Source: Isoetes taiwanensis
Lineage: Eukaryota > Streptophyta > Lycopodiopsida > Isoetales > Isoetaceae
Length of the DNA stretch: 64,000 nucleotides
Reading direction: 5' to 3'
Assembly (NCBI GenBank): GCA_021234155.1
Contig: JAJEKV010000002.1
Span: 36,809,107 to 36,873,106, forward strand
Shown piece after piece: positions 21,181 through 31,373 of this stretch. The notes below the pieces were generated by a model, which was given only the letters and a program-made list of their open reading frames with translations, was not told the DNA's origin and searched no databases. The position numbers were made by a program, and so were the translations under genes. How positions within the stretch are numbered: position 1 is the stretch's first letter; the number at the start of each line of letters is the position of its first letter.

Positions 21181-21421
21181 TCCTCCTTGCTATCCCCCTT
21201 TAGTTCCCTCCTGACCCTCTTTGCATACATGTATACTTTCTTTTCCTCTTGAATTGCTTTACAACATGAGCTTCCAGGCATTCAACCTCTAAGTCATCTT
21301 CTTTGAGAGTGGCTCGAGCTTGTAGATGTTGGAAAACAATCCTACCATCATGAAGCAAAACAGTTCTCGCAAGATATTATACTTGTAGCTAGAGGCCTTC
21401 ATGCATAAGCATGACATGATC

Positions 21422-22030
21422 TCATATTTTGGTTCCCAATTGGATCCATGATCTTATCACTGAAAGCTCGACCTTTGATACACCCAAGAACTCATTGTCT
21501 ATCACATCATCCACCGAATATTTAGACCTGCTGTAGAAGTGAAGAGTGTAACACGACAAACCAAGTAGATTTATTCTGTAGTAGTTGATTGTCTCAACTT
21601 CAGGTATAAACATTTTGAGGTCAAGATGGGCATCTAGATTCTCATGACCTCCAATCTCCTCTACTAGCCCGTCCTCCTCAGCTATTGCAGTGTTCCTTGG
21701 TTCACCAAAGTCAGTAGTTAAACTGATGTCTTGCTGGCTACTGACAGATGATGGACTACTAGATGAATCCTCCTGTGAAAAAGGCAAATAAGAGGTTTCT
21801 AAAGACGTATCTTCACTTAGAGGGCACTCAACATGTTTTACACCCCTCTTTGACCACTGAATAAATGTGCCTACTGCTTCACATAGGACGGGAAGTCCAG
21901 TGGATGGAGCCATAGAGTCTGTGGCCTCTATTGCTATATGCAAAGGATCTACATCCTTGCCATGAAGAGTGGTTCTCTTCAAAAGATGGCCCCTTGCAAC
22001 AATTATCCTTCCAATGGACAGATCGTACAA
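21422..22030 (-). CDS. Transposon protein fragment with DUF8039-like region
   Basis: An open frame of 202 codons. The first 65 residues include LYDLSIGRIIVARGHLLKRT immediately around the start, then DVDPLHIAIEATD and LPVLCEAVGTFIQWSKRGV. The order 'vaRG...iHG...p...v.vd.a......lp....AVGtfi.W' matches the DUF8039-type region of plant CACTA-associated proteins. An acidic Ser-rich linker (SEDTSLE, SSSSPSSVSSQQD) and a less conserved tail follow. The true N-terminus is probably upstream in another exon, because coding character begins before the ATG. Continuations lie at 21340-21185 and, beyond the palindrome element, at 18955-18539. Confidence 0.5.
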   Translation of the reverse strand: MYDLSIGRIIVARGHLLKRTTLHGKDVDPLHIAIEATDSMAPSTGLPVLCEAVGTFIQWSKRGVKHVECPLSEDTSLETSYLPFSQEDSSSSPSSVSSQQDISLTTDFGEPRNTAIAEEDGLVEEIGGHENLDAHLDLKMFIPEVETINYYRINLLGLSCYTLHFYSRSKYSVDDVIDNEFLGVSKVELSVIRSWIQLGTKI

Positions 22031-22139
22031 TGAAAGTTGGACCCTCCATTAAGCACATGCAAATTTTAGAACGACATATGAAATAGTAGAAAACATTCAA
22101 AAAAAAAGGGGAAAATGACGTAATTTAGAATAACCAGTA

Positions 22140-22510
22140 TTTAGAGACTCTGGAAAGGGAAATGGTGCTCCCCTCAGGTTCCTCTTTTTGAGAAACCCTA
22201 AACACCACCATGGATCCATTTGTAGAAGTATATATCTGCTTCTATTAGTATGTGTTAAGAGAAGCAAGTCTACATAACGCAAGCACCACATATTCGATCT
22301 CCAACATGGTGTCACTTGGACTGAAATGACATCAAGAGGCACCGTTGCTCTATTTGGAGAATGTCAAATAGGTGCATATGTCATGCACCATTTGGCTAAA
22401 AATAAGGGCAAATGGCACCATGACGCCATTGCGAATAAAGTGAATCAAAAGGTACCATTGCTCCATTTAGAGAATGTGAATGACGTGCCTATTTTATGCA
22501 TTCTTGCTCC
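22140..22510. repeat. Short-motif repeat cluster beside copy B
   Basis: Close counterpart of 6640-7000 with the same CAAATGGCACC and ATTTGGAGAATG motifs. At about 22510 the match switches abruptly to repeat X (CTACCTGCTCCCTTCGACAC). Confidence 0.6.
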
Positions 22511-22801
22511 CTACCTGCTCCCTTCGACACGCAACAGTTAGGTGGTGATTTGACTCCAAATAACCTCTACTAATAACTTGCTATTGTTGGGGAGGAGCAG
22601 GTGTGTATTAATAGGGGGTCACTGAAGAATCATGGCCAAGGAGGAATAGAAGACATCTTTTTTTTTTTCAATTAAAATGCTTTGCTTAAAAGTTCTTGAT
22701 TTGAGGTATTGCATATACTTTTCTTGAAAAACATTGGGTACATATAGGCCATGGTATCTCCACATGAAATGGGTCTATCATTAAATAGTACTAGAAACGT
22801 G

Positions 22802-22820
22802 TGCCCGGCGCTGCCGGGCA
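22802..22820 (-). other. Helitron 3' hairpin
   Basis: TGCCCGGC-GCT-GCCGGGCA gives an 8-bp stem with a 3-base loop, located seven bases inside the CTAG terminus. Its GC content stands out in AT-rich surroundings. It closely resembles the hairpin at 13802-13818, suggesting related Helitrons. Confidence 0.85.
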
Positions 22821-24840
22821 TTAGTCATGAACGTGTGAAATGGGTAGATCTGTAACGAAAATTGTAGGTGAATAAAAAGTCGCAAATGTCAACATATCTG
22901 TAGGTGTAATGGAGGGCCAAGTGTGAAGCTTTTAGGGTTTAAGGATGTCGAACATTAGACATAGCGCATGCTTCAGATTCCGTTGCTTTCAACACAATGG
23001 TGTTTACTTCTACAACGGCAGACTAATGCTTAGGTTGCAATTCCATACCTTTACTATAGGAAGCACATTGCCAAATGCTAGAAGTGGCACATATCATATC
23101 ACAATGGTTTTGCTTCTCACCGAATAGTAGGATTCAAGAGATGCTTCAAATATGATCCCAAGACTGAGCCCAACCGAAAGCTAAAATCAATATAGTACAA
23201 ACTGTTAATAAATCATCCCAAAATATCAACCTCTTGCAATGTACTTGCTCTTCTTAAGGAATTCCTCGTAACGTTTGGTTGAAGGCCTTTGGATAGCAAA
23301 TCTTAAGGACCAGGTTCCACGTTTCTATGTAAACATTAATTACCTTATATTAAGACCATTCTAAATGCCTCTTTATATTGAAAAATTAATAACCAATTAC
23401 ATTGGCAACTGCTTTTTAGCAAGTTTTTTTTTTTTGGAAAATATCCATACATTGCCCACAACAGCAGTTTAGAGCAATTTTGAGCTTAAAAAGTACCAGA
23501 TAAACTTACTGATAACACTACAAAATATTCTGAAGCTAGAGAACCGTGATGCCCCAATTTATGTTCCAACATGCGAAGGGTAACACTATACCTGGAATTA
23601 TTACTTCTAGAATCTTGATTGTATGTATCCCTAGTACTTAAAGTATCATGGTTTTCCTCACAGTGTGGAATAGCTAGTACAGACAATGCAATATAACTAT
23701 TATTGCATAGAGAAGCATGGAGAAGCTGGAGGATTTGAAGGTGAAGGAGTTGATTGTAAAGGGAACTCCTGCTCACGATTCTGAGGGCCATGCTTATGCA
23801 TGTAACGCCACTATAATAATGGTAATGTAGCTTTCGCCTGAGGTATGATCATCCAGAAAAGCGATACAAATCATTAACTGATGAAACAAATGTCCTGGCA
23901 GTGAACTGCAAGCGTCTCCATTCCCTACACAAATGCATGTGATAGGCAGAGAACATAAGTCAACTTTGAAATATACTTTGGCTGTAATTTTACATGTGGT
24001 CCACTACTTCATGGCTCCAAGGTGCCTGCCATAAACAACGTGATCATTGACATACCTTGTTTTTAAATAAATAGTTGTAGGCTTTCATAAAAAAATACAC
24101 AGAACCTTTCCCTTTCTTGTCATAGATGATGCATGTATAAAGCGATTGCCAGCATCTTCTGCACCTAGTAATAAAGCTTTTTATCTTTAGACACCACATA
24201 TAGACAGAAATAAGATAAAAAACTGATCGACAAAATATTTACCATATCCAAGTGCAGCCAAATCTAATAAATCCAAGTAGAAACTTGTGGAACAGCACTT
24301 GGATGCAGGCCAATGGAAATGTGTTAAACTTAAGAAATGCCCATAATGGCAGATTATAGCCGCAAAATACATCATACCTGTTACGAATATCAATCATGTA
24401 AATGTTTATGTAAGCTTAATAAATTTGAGGCAAGCATCACGCGAGATTTTAAACATTTCAGAAAATACAAATATTCTATGTACTACCAAGAACAACATGA
24501 ATGACAACAACATGATTTCAGAGGAGTCCCCAGAAATAAAGTTTAAGACTGATGGCTTCAAGGCAGTTTTAAGAGATGCCGGACCTATTTTAGAACCTTC
24601 AGACTATAACTATCATGCCACGGTTTCAATCTAATTGTAATAAATTATAAGTATCACGTATATATGCATTGATTTTAACTTGCCTAAAAGAGAACCATTG
24701 TTACCTCTGCAACTCTGCTTCTGTCCAATATTCCTTCTGTTGGATCTGGTTAAATGCATTTCTGTGGATCCAGTTCGTAGAAATATGAACGTTGAAAAGG
24801 GAAATATGAGCAGGTGACCTCATGTTGAAGTGCACTGAGA

Positions 24841-25740
24841 TCAAACAATACCTTGAATAAGGATTAAGATTCTAAGTCCAGCAGATCTGAAGCTTGTGAA
24901 TGAAAACATAAAGAACGAACCTAAAGTTGCAGATCGATTTAGCAAGCCCCACCGTAGCTGCATCCATCTTGATTCAAAATAAAGCAGAAATGCCCTTATA
25001 GCTCCTTGAAGAAGAAACATTACTGGATCCACTCCACTGACTTCGTATCCAGCCTCGCATATGCCAAAAATATTGCAGAGCGTCTTCGTTAGCATAGCAT
25101 AAAGCAAGAGAGGAATAAAGGTTGTTGTTACAGCAAAAGAGTCCCAACTCCTGAAATGCGTTTCCAGATAAAAGCCAGTGTCTTGCTTTGGTGATGCCCA
25201 TCGGTAAGCTTATGCTACCATCGCCAATCTAATATTTTCCATGGCCGCAACTAAGGGGACTTCATTGATGCCGCAAAACTCAACTGAAAGGCAATGTGCA
25301 GAGATTTTATAAGAAAAATATATAATGCAAGGTGCTTTGACATGCAAAGCATGCATTCCGGCAATCTAGGATGCTCCGCAACCTCTGATCTTTTCGTGCA
25401 TACTGTAAATTTCAAATTCGTTAACGCCTGCTACCCGCAAGGGGAGAACCTCCAACTTCCACTGTAAACCTGCGAAAAAAATCAGACTGCAATCTTCAAG
25501 CATTTAGCATCACACAAAACAAACACCTAAGTTAATGATCAATGAGAATGCAGCAACCATGATGAGCAGCAAGCCTCCAAGCCAACGCCCAGCTCCTTCC
25601 TCGGCTACAGAGGTACGAAATATATCTGCAACTTCGATTATGAAACCTGAGAAAAAGAATAAGGATTCATTTTTTATGCAAGATCCACCTGCAGCTGCAC
25701 TCACCTTAAGCATCCGATCGAGGTTAGTGCGCTCTTGAGC
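24841..25740 (-). pseudogene. Exon-like fragments carried by the Helitron
   Basis: Minus-strand segments read like exons of a membrane-protein gene. At 25107-24841 the frame holds LCNIFGICEAGYEVSGVDPV and a hydrophobic stretch. At about 25660-25530 the segment AEEGAGRWLGGLLLIMVAAF is bracketed by TTTTTCTCAG/GTTTC and AACTTAG/GTGTTT, which look like real splice sites. A further acceptor (TTTTTTCGCAG) follows near 25472. Helitrons often carry such captured fragments, in the same orientation as here. No family was recognised and no complete reading frame joins them. Confidence 0.4.
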
Positions 25741-26867
25741 CGGTCATGGATCTGCTTGAGGCGCAACAAAAATGAACTGAGAAATATTTCGTAGAAAGCC
25801 AGCCCACCAGATGCTCCATCATTCTAAATTTCGTCATTCAATGCTGGCGGGCCTGTTCAAAACCAAAACTTTAATTTCATCAACTGGGATCTCCCGCAGG
25901 GGGGAAGTTGGATGCCGGAGGGGGGCTGCAGGTTGAAGGGAACGCCGCATGCGGCGTTACATGCGGCGTTCCCTGGCACAAACACCAAAGCCCTACCAAA
26001 ATAAGAAAGAAGATGAATCATTCAAATAACCCAATGTGGATCAAGATTGGTTGATTAAAAATGAACCCACTTTTTTTACACACTTTATTCAATGGTTGAG
26101 ATTGGCCGGTATTGGAAAAATTGATCCTTAAACCCAGTTTTGTTTTGAAATGTTTGAACACAAAGTTGGTGTACACGAACGTGAAGGACATTATTCTTGA
26201 CGAAACCCTATAATTATCTAGGGCAAGAATGTGCTTATGCATTGTCATGTGTAGGAAAAAAGGAATGAGGGGGCTTTATGAAAAGGCAGTGCCATTCATT
26301 CAATATCACAAAACTTTGTAGTCTAACCAATGGATTTCTTAAAATACATTGGGATATGTATAAAAATACGTGTTAAAAAAAGGAAATACGTGGCCCTTGG
26401 ACCACTGCATAAAATTTGCGCCAAAAAAAAAAAAAAAATCAAAGCAGAGCTTTTCGACGCAAGCAGCTGCACAGGCTTCCCCATGCAGAAAACTTGAACC
26501 ATAGCGTTTCTACTGCTCAAAGGTAAAGCTGCTTTTTGGTAACTCAAGGCAAGCAAGGGATTGTGCAAACAGGTTGGATTGTGCTTGGATTGTGCTCATA
26601 CAGTATGCACGAAATTTCATAGCAAATTTTATAGCCCTAACAAATTCCACGGCCAAGCTTGCGTGATCAAATCAGTACTGCCCTCATACTTCTAAGCAGC
26701 CATCAGTTTATCGCCTTCCACAACTTTGCGATTATACCGAGGGCCATTTGTTCGGGGCTTCAAATAGGAAAGCCATATGCAAATTCAATTCTAAATGGAA
26801 ACCATTAAACACAAGAAAGGCAAAACACCGTACCATAATCTTACTCCTGAGATAATTTGGCGACCTT

Positions 26868-27583
26868 TAACAGTTCTCAGTTTTTCAGTCGAGATCCAAT
26901 CTCACCGTCCCATTAAAGTCTTTGTTACCAGTAAATAACAGCTCCAAAGGAATATATGTTATCTTTGTTTCTCTGCTTTGTTTCTCATAACATCCTAGGG
27001 TAATACGAATAACTCCAGTTTTTGTCCATAACGCTTATAACATCCTAGAGTGATACCGATCGCCTGAAAAAGCTCCAGATTTTACCCGAACGCTGCCCTA
27101 AAATGGATTCTTGAAGCGATCATCTGCCTGTTTTTAAGAGTTTGAAGAGTTTTAAGAGCTTTCAAGATTAATCCGGCCGGATCCGGCGCCTTGCTTCTAA
27201 TATCCGACCTGCTTCTATTCCGCACCTCTATTCGCTATTCTTCTATTCCGGCTTCTATGCTATTCGCTATGCTTCTATTCTCGCTATGCTTCTATTCCGG
27301 CACCTCGCCCTCGGGTAGAGGTTTGAAGCGATCATCGACATGCTTCCTCGCTTCAAGCACCTCGCCCTCGATCCGATCCACGGAGCAAACCCTCGAACCC
27401 GGGGAGCAGGGATAACGTCCCCCCTCGGACGTTACGGAGAAAAAATTTTCGGGCGAAAAATGCCGAGGGCGTCTTGGCGCATATGAAAATGCCTCGGGCG
27501 TGCGGCTGCAAGACGCCCTCGGCATTTTCACTGGCCCTCAAATTTTTTCTCCGGTAACGTCCTTGGGCCAGGACGTTATCTAC
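26868..27583. mobile_element. 716-bp insertion with 5-bp flanking duplication
   Basis: X1 reads GGCGACCTTATAATCAGG without a break. X2 reads GGCGACCTT, then 716 bp, then ACACCTTATAATCAGG, so ACCTT is repeated on both sides (26863-26867 and 27584-27588). The ends (TAACAGTTC and GTTATCTAC) are not a clear inverted pair. The interior is GC-rich: short repeats of GCTTCTATTCCG at about 27205-27300, the pair GATAACGTCC/GGACGTTA, and a long hairpin. It is non-coding and of unknown class. Confidence 0.6.
27428..27561. ncRNA. Long hairpin, possible small-RNA precursor or fold-back
   Basis: The left arm (27428-27475) runs through GTTACGGAGAAAAAATTTT and AAAATGCCGAGGGCGTCTTG. The right arm (27508-27561) is its inverse: CAAGACGCCCTCGGCATTTT, then AATTTTTTCTCCGGTAAC. 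About 20 bp pair perfectly near the loop and a further 15 or more pair after an internal bulge. Loop about 30 bases. The shape resembles a plant miRNA foldback or an inverted-repeat locus. Expression cannot be judged. Confidence 0.35.
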
Positions 27584-27877
27584 ACCTTATAATCAGGACT
27601 GGAATTTAGTGGCCCACCCAACTGGGAAAATTGCTGCCTTCTATTTTATCTTACTGAAAAAAAAAAGCCAAGTTCACCTCTTTTTTAAGCCTATTTCCTA
27701 TATTTTTTGCCATACAGAAAATTGCCGAAAAATTGTTTAACTCCTCGAAAATGTTCAAGGATGGCCGGATTTTAATGACTCCCAAAACAATGAAGTGGAG
27801 AATATCGATAGTTTTAGTTAGACTCCTAGAAAGAAGCTCAAGAATTGTTTTGGCTCTTTGTCTTTTGCAAATACAGA

Positions 27878-29834
27878 TTATTCAAATTCTAAGTCAAAAC
27901 CCTTGATGACAATAGTAGCATCATCTGCATGTTTAGGCACCAAAGTGACAACAAAGTCGTCTCCGTATTTGATACCAAGGTCTTCCAAAGTCTCCCCAAT
28001 TCCAAGTCTGATGGTCACAGTCTTGGTCATAGAATCATGCTCACCAGGCTCAGAACTCCTGTGCGGAAGATCCACAAAATTTCCAGCAAATTCTTTACTG
28101 TTCTTGCTGGTGTTAAAATCAGCCTCTGGGAGATTAACAAACACATCAAATGACACAAATTTGTCCATGGGTATCTCAACATCTTGGATCACTAAAACAA
28201 TCTCAGCTCCATCGCTCTGAGCAACATGGCCGGTCTTCTTCAGAGGCAGTTTAATAGTGGAGCTAAACGGATCCGTCAAATCCCATGACTTACCTGCGGA
28301 TTTGTCTCCAAATACAGGAATCTTTGTAGCTTTGAGCTTGGATTTGGTAGAAGATGAAGCTGCAGATCCTGCGGCCTTTGCAGAGGTCCAAGCGGTGGGC
28401 ATGGGCTGATATTTATACCCCAAAGCTTCGGTTGTCAAAGCATCTCTGACATAAACGGTAACAGGGTCGCCATTTTCGTCGAAGAAGAGAAAAGACGCGT
28501 TGAGGAAGTCAGGGTCTGTGTAATCAGATCTGGGAGGGTTAGAAAGGGTTTTCCAGATGACCCACAAGCGATCAATGTTTGCGTGATGGGCATAAAAGAT
28601 GGGATCCTTTGCAGCAGAATAGAGGGATCCCATGTCTTCCAGATTTGGGGTCAGATCAGAGCCAGTCCATGCATGGACATGGCCATGGACAGTGTTTTCC
28701 AGTGCGCCTGCGCTGTTGGGAGCTTTTTCACCATATCTGCCAAAATAACGTGTGTAACAGAGTTAATATAACGTGTTAATAGATCTGCCAAAATAACGTG
28801 TAACAGAGTTAGGCCTACTTAATATAACGTGTTTTTTTTTCCCCATCAAAATAACAATTCAGTTCAACAAAATTCAACCTGTATGCTGCTCCCATAAACA
28901 GAGACGTCGTCTTTGCCCCGCTCACAATCGACTGATACAAATATGCGTTATTTTCATCCCTCAGCTTCTCCAGATCATCTTGTCGCTCCCCCGTCGTCGG
29001 CACCCATGATAAATCCACTATCGCAGGCGCGCCGTGCTTCCCATTCCGGTTCTCATCCATCAGCACAGAATTTTTCGTGTACAAATCTGGGATCGTATTT
29101 GGCAGCGGAACTGTTGCACTTTGATTATCCCAATTCCAGTATGGAAGCCTGAACGTATCATCCTTTAGCAGTTTCTGCAGAATCCTTTCATGGAAATACA
29201 AATACCATCGGTGCCACGGAAGAAACAGCCAGCTGAAATGGATATCAAAAGGAAGATCTGTATCTGCTTTGTAAGGATCTGCACCAGGTTGGTATAGAAC
29301 ATTGCCGCAGTACATGCAATGGATGTAAGCCTGGTTTATGAATTTGCGGTTATCGTCATCCGGAAGAGCCTTGAGAAGCTCGTAGGCTTTGATGTACTTT
29401 TGGGTGTATGCTGGAGAAACGAGATGAGCTGCAGGGCGTTCGAAAATCGGAGGCTTTTTTGGAGGAAGAAAAGGTCTTGTGGCTTTGGTCGTTTTGAGGC
29501 AGCAATCTACCTTGGGCGCATTCTTATCAGGGCTGAAAATGTCGCATTTGGTTAAATGCGGTGGCAGAATTGGAGCCGACCATGCCGGATTCTCATTGCC
29601 AAGCAGAAACGGCAGAGCTGCAGTAGAACCCAGCACCAGATCTCTCCTTTTCATTCCTAAATAATCATCGTCTTGGCCCCTGCAAACAGGAGAAATCCTT
29701 GCACATTCTGGAGCTCTGCTTATCCCGGCAAATCCCTTCTTCAGGGCCTCTGCTTGAGAACCAAAGAATGCAGAGTGCCCAAGAGGATGATTTGCATTTG
29801 CAGCGGCATTGGTGCTCATCATCGAGGCTTGCAT
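27878..29834 (-). CDS. PPO: Polyphenol oxidase (catechol oxidase type), two exons
   Basis: Join exon 1 (29834-28879) to exon 2 (28736-27878), giving 604 aa without a stop. Plant polyphenol oxidases oxidise o-diphenols (some also monophenols) to o-quinones in the thylakoid lumen. Residues 1-60 look like a plastid transit region. KRRDLVLG (62-69) plus a hydrophobic stretch is a twin-arginine lumen signal. Cys97 and the CC at 111-112 match the conserved disulfide cysteines. CuA: His172, Cys176 (thioether candidate), His199, His208. CuB: His336, His340, His370 within FYAHHANID. DFLNASFLFFDENG (about 390-400) marks the DWL domain and KFVSFDVF (about 505) the KFDV domain. A longer frame starts at 29906, but a TATA box falls inside that extension, so the ATG at 29834 is preferred. 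All key residues are present, so the gene is probably functional. Substrate preference cannot be told. Confidence 0.92.
28737..28878 (-). other. PPO intron, 142 bp, with duplicated acceptor segment
   Basis: The donor is CATACAG/GTTGAATT and the acceptor TATTTTGGCAG/ATATGG. Joining them restores MGAAYR-YGEKAPNSAG, which matches the plant PPO pattern between the two copper sites. Within the intron a segment of about 50 bases (ATCTGCCAAAATAACGTG, TAACAGAGTTA, TAATATAACGTG) occurs twice in tandem, so a second TTTTGGCAG lies about 50 bases upstream of the used acceptor. Confidence 0.85.
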
Positions 29835-29868
29835 TTTGTTGCAGCGGGAAAATTGTACGCATGCATTT

Positions 29869-29878
29869 CTATATAAAG
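29869..29878 (-). promoter_or_regulatory. Candidate TATA box of the PPO gene
   Basis: CTTTATATAG on the minus strand, 35-45 bases upstream of the preferred ATG at 29834. If used, transcription would start close to the ATG and give a very short 5' UTR. Starts at residues 5 or 6 of the protein (MM) would then also be possible. Confidence 0.45.
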
Positions 29879-29906
29879 CAAAAGCAAAAGTAAAATAAAC
29901 GTCCAA

Positions 29907-30270
29907 CCTTGGAAAATGATCCCGATGTGACTCTCCATGAAAATAATTGAAAACGTTTTTTCATCTTAAATCTTGAAAACGTTTTTTCATCTTAAATCCT
30001 AGTTTTACAACAGTGGGAAACATTTCCAATTTTAGCCGTTTGGGTTGTACTGTCTGATCTGATCACATGTTCCATCTACTTGTTACTTTTAACTTTTGTG
30101 CTTGTCAAACATATCAGTAGCAAATTCAAACTAGAAGTCTATTAGCTTTTGCCTTCTCGTGATAGAGGGGTTTCTTATAAAAACCTTCCAGTAATTGTAG
30201 TATATTCCTAAACGTTCAAATTTTCTTAGTGGGCTCATGATACTTTTACCCTCGATTCGCTAATCCCGGA
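29907..30270. other. PPO upstream flank, no gene seen
   Basis: AT-rich spacer with a direct repeat of GAAAACGTTTTTTCATCTTAAATC (two copies at about 29948-29997). No ORF or other repeat was found before the GATCCC array. Confidence 0.6.
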
Positions 30271-30276
30271 GATAAA

Positions 30277-31320
30277 GATCCCGTCCTCCGGGATCCCAGG
30301 CCACTCTCGACGGGGTCCGTTGGGGAGATCCCGTTCTGACGTACGACACACGCCATGTCGGCCCGGTCCATCCCCGCCGTCCAAACCCCCGTGCCATCGC
30401 CGTCGTCCGTGCCTCAGAGATCCCGGCCTCCGGGATCACCCAGGCGATCCCATCCTCCAGGATCCCCACAGTCGGTGGCTGTTAACGGCGGAAGTTATCC
30501 GCCGTGATGATCCCGCCCGGCATGAGCACTGGATCCCCTCCTCCGGGATCCCCAGCCTGTGGCTGATAACAGCGGACGCTATTCGCCGAGGTGATCCCCT
30601 CCTCCGGGATCCCCGGCACCCCGGACGGCGATCCCGTCCTCTGGGATCACCCCGACGTGGCTGTTAATGGCGAGCATTATCCGCCGAGGTGATCCCCTCC
30701 TCCGGGATCCCTGGTACCTCGGACGTGGATCCCCTCCTCCGGGATCACCGCCAGGTGGTGATAGCCGAACACTATCCGTAGGGTGATCCCCTCCTCCGGG
30801 ATCCCCGGCACCCCCGGACGGCCGGTCCTCCTCGGGATCACCAGGTGGGTGGCGTGGATCCCGGCTCGGGATCACCTGGCCGTGTGGCGGCGTGGATACC
30901 CCCGATGTGGAGGGTGACACGGATCCGATCCTCCGGATCACCCCGAACCGTGGTACGCAACGGCCGGGCACTATCCCCCGTGGTGATCCCCTCCTCCGGG
31001 ATCGCGGGGCAGGTGACGTGGATCACCCGGCCGTGGCCGACATGGAGGTCGCCGACGTGGAAGCGGGAGTTCTTCTTGTCCGTTAGATGCACACCGAGGT
31101 GGTTTGCTGGTAGCCCTTAGATCCGTTGAGTTATACCATCCTCCGGGATCACCACGTCATTTGCACCTGTGATTCCGGAGGCCAGTATATGAGAACGTTT
31201 AGACGGTGGAGATAGCGGCGTGGACTAAACAGGTAGTCCAAGTTTGAATTTGCCAGCCCATGCACGGACAAACCAATACAATGAAAACACGCGGACGTTC
31301 TGAGACCACCCTCCGGGATC
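30277..31320. repeat. Array of GATCCC...GGGATC hairpin repeats
   Basis: At least ten copies of GATCCC-CTCCTCC-GGGATC or close variants occur at about 30277, 30419, 30445, 30531, 30594, 30629, 30690, 30727, 30784 and 30982, with degenerate ones up to about 31320. Each has a 6-bp stem and 7-base loop and is usually followed by ACC or CCC. Spacers share segments such as TTATCCGCCG and GGCACCCCGGACGG, so the array grew by duplicating larger units. It ends just before the Mutator-like gene at 31374 and may be its subterminal region or regulatory repeats. The ORFs across it are by-products of GC-rich repeats. Confidence 0.85.
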
Positions 31321-31373
31321 ACCATCTGAGTGTGGTTCTTCCCTGTTGCGTGTTGATGTCGATGTAGCGAGGC

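Larger units (their letters stand above)
16211..22510 (-). mobile_element. Decayed DNA-transposon family, copy B (with three insertions)
   Basis: Copy B is collinear with copy A (4707-7000) once three insertions are removed: the MITE at 16473-16719, the LINE fragment at 17012-18536 and the palindrome element at 18956-21180. Its protein remnants are on the minus strand and are in better condition than those in copy A. Direct copies of repeat X flank it. Superfamily is inferred, as in copy A, from the gene type and short-motif repeats. Confidence 0.6.
22791..26013 (-). mobile_element. Complete Helitron, 3223 bp, non-autonomous
   Basis: On the minus strand the element starts TCTTCTTTCTTATTTTGG (right end at 26013) and finishes with a hairpin followed by CTAG (22791-22794). 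The flanks are A on the left and T on the right with no duplication. X1 at 15146/15147 shows the uninterrupted TAGTATGAATC site. All four features (5' TC, 3' hairpin and CTRR, insertion between A and T, no target duplication) are those of Helitrons. No Rep/helicase gene is present, so it depended on another element. The interior contains minus-strand exon-like segments. Confidence 0.88.
22515..27650. repeat. Dispersed repeat X, copy X2 (split)
   Basis: Direct-orientation counterpart of X1. It is interrupted by a Helitron (22791-26013) and by a 716-bp insertion (26868-27583). Compared with X1 it lacks the sequence between about 14240 and 14336 and the inverted-repeat element at 14350-14903. 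Both copies end at about CATTTTATC / TATTTTATC. Confidence 0.65.

Noticed and set aside
14140-27650. X1 and X2 as LTRs of one large retrotransposon around copy B
   Set aside because: They are direct repeats, but they lack TG...CA ends, there is no primer binding site after X1 and no polypurine tract before X2, and the interior is a DNA-transposon relic.
30260-31120. Arg/Pro-rich ORFs in the GATCCC array
   Set aside because: They arise from GC-rich repeat units on both strands and repeat the same short peptides.
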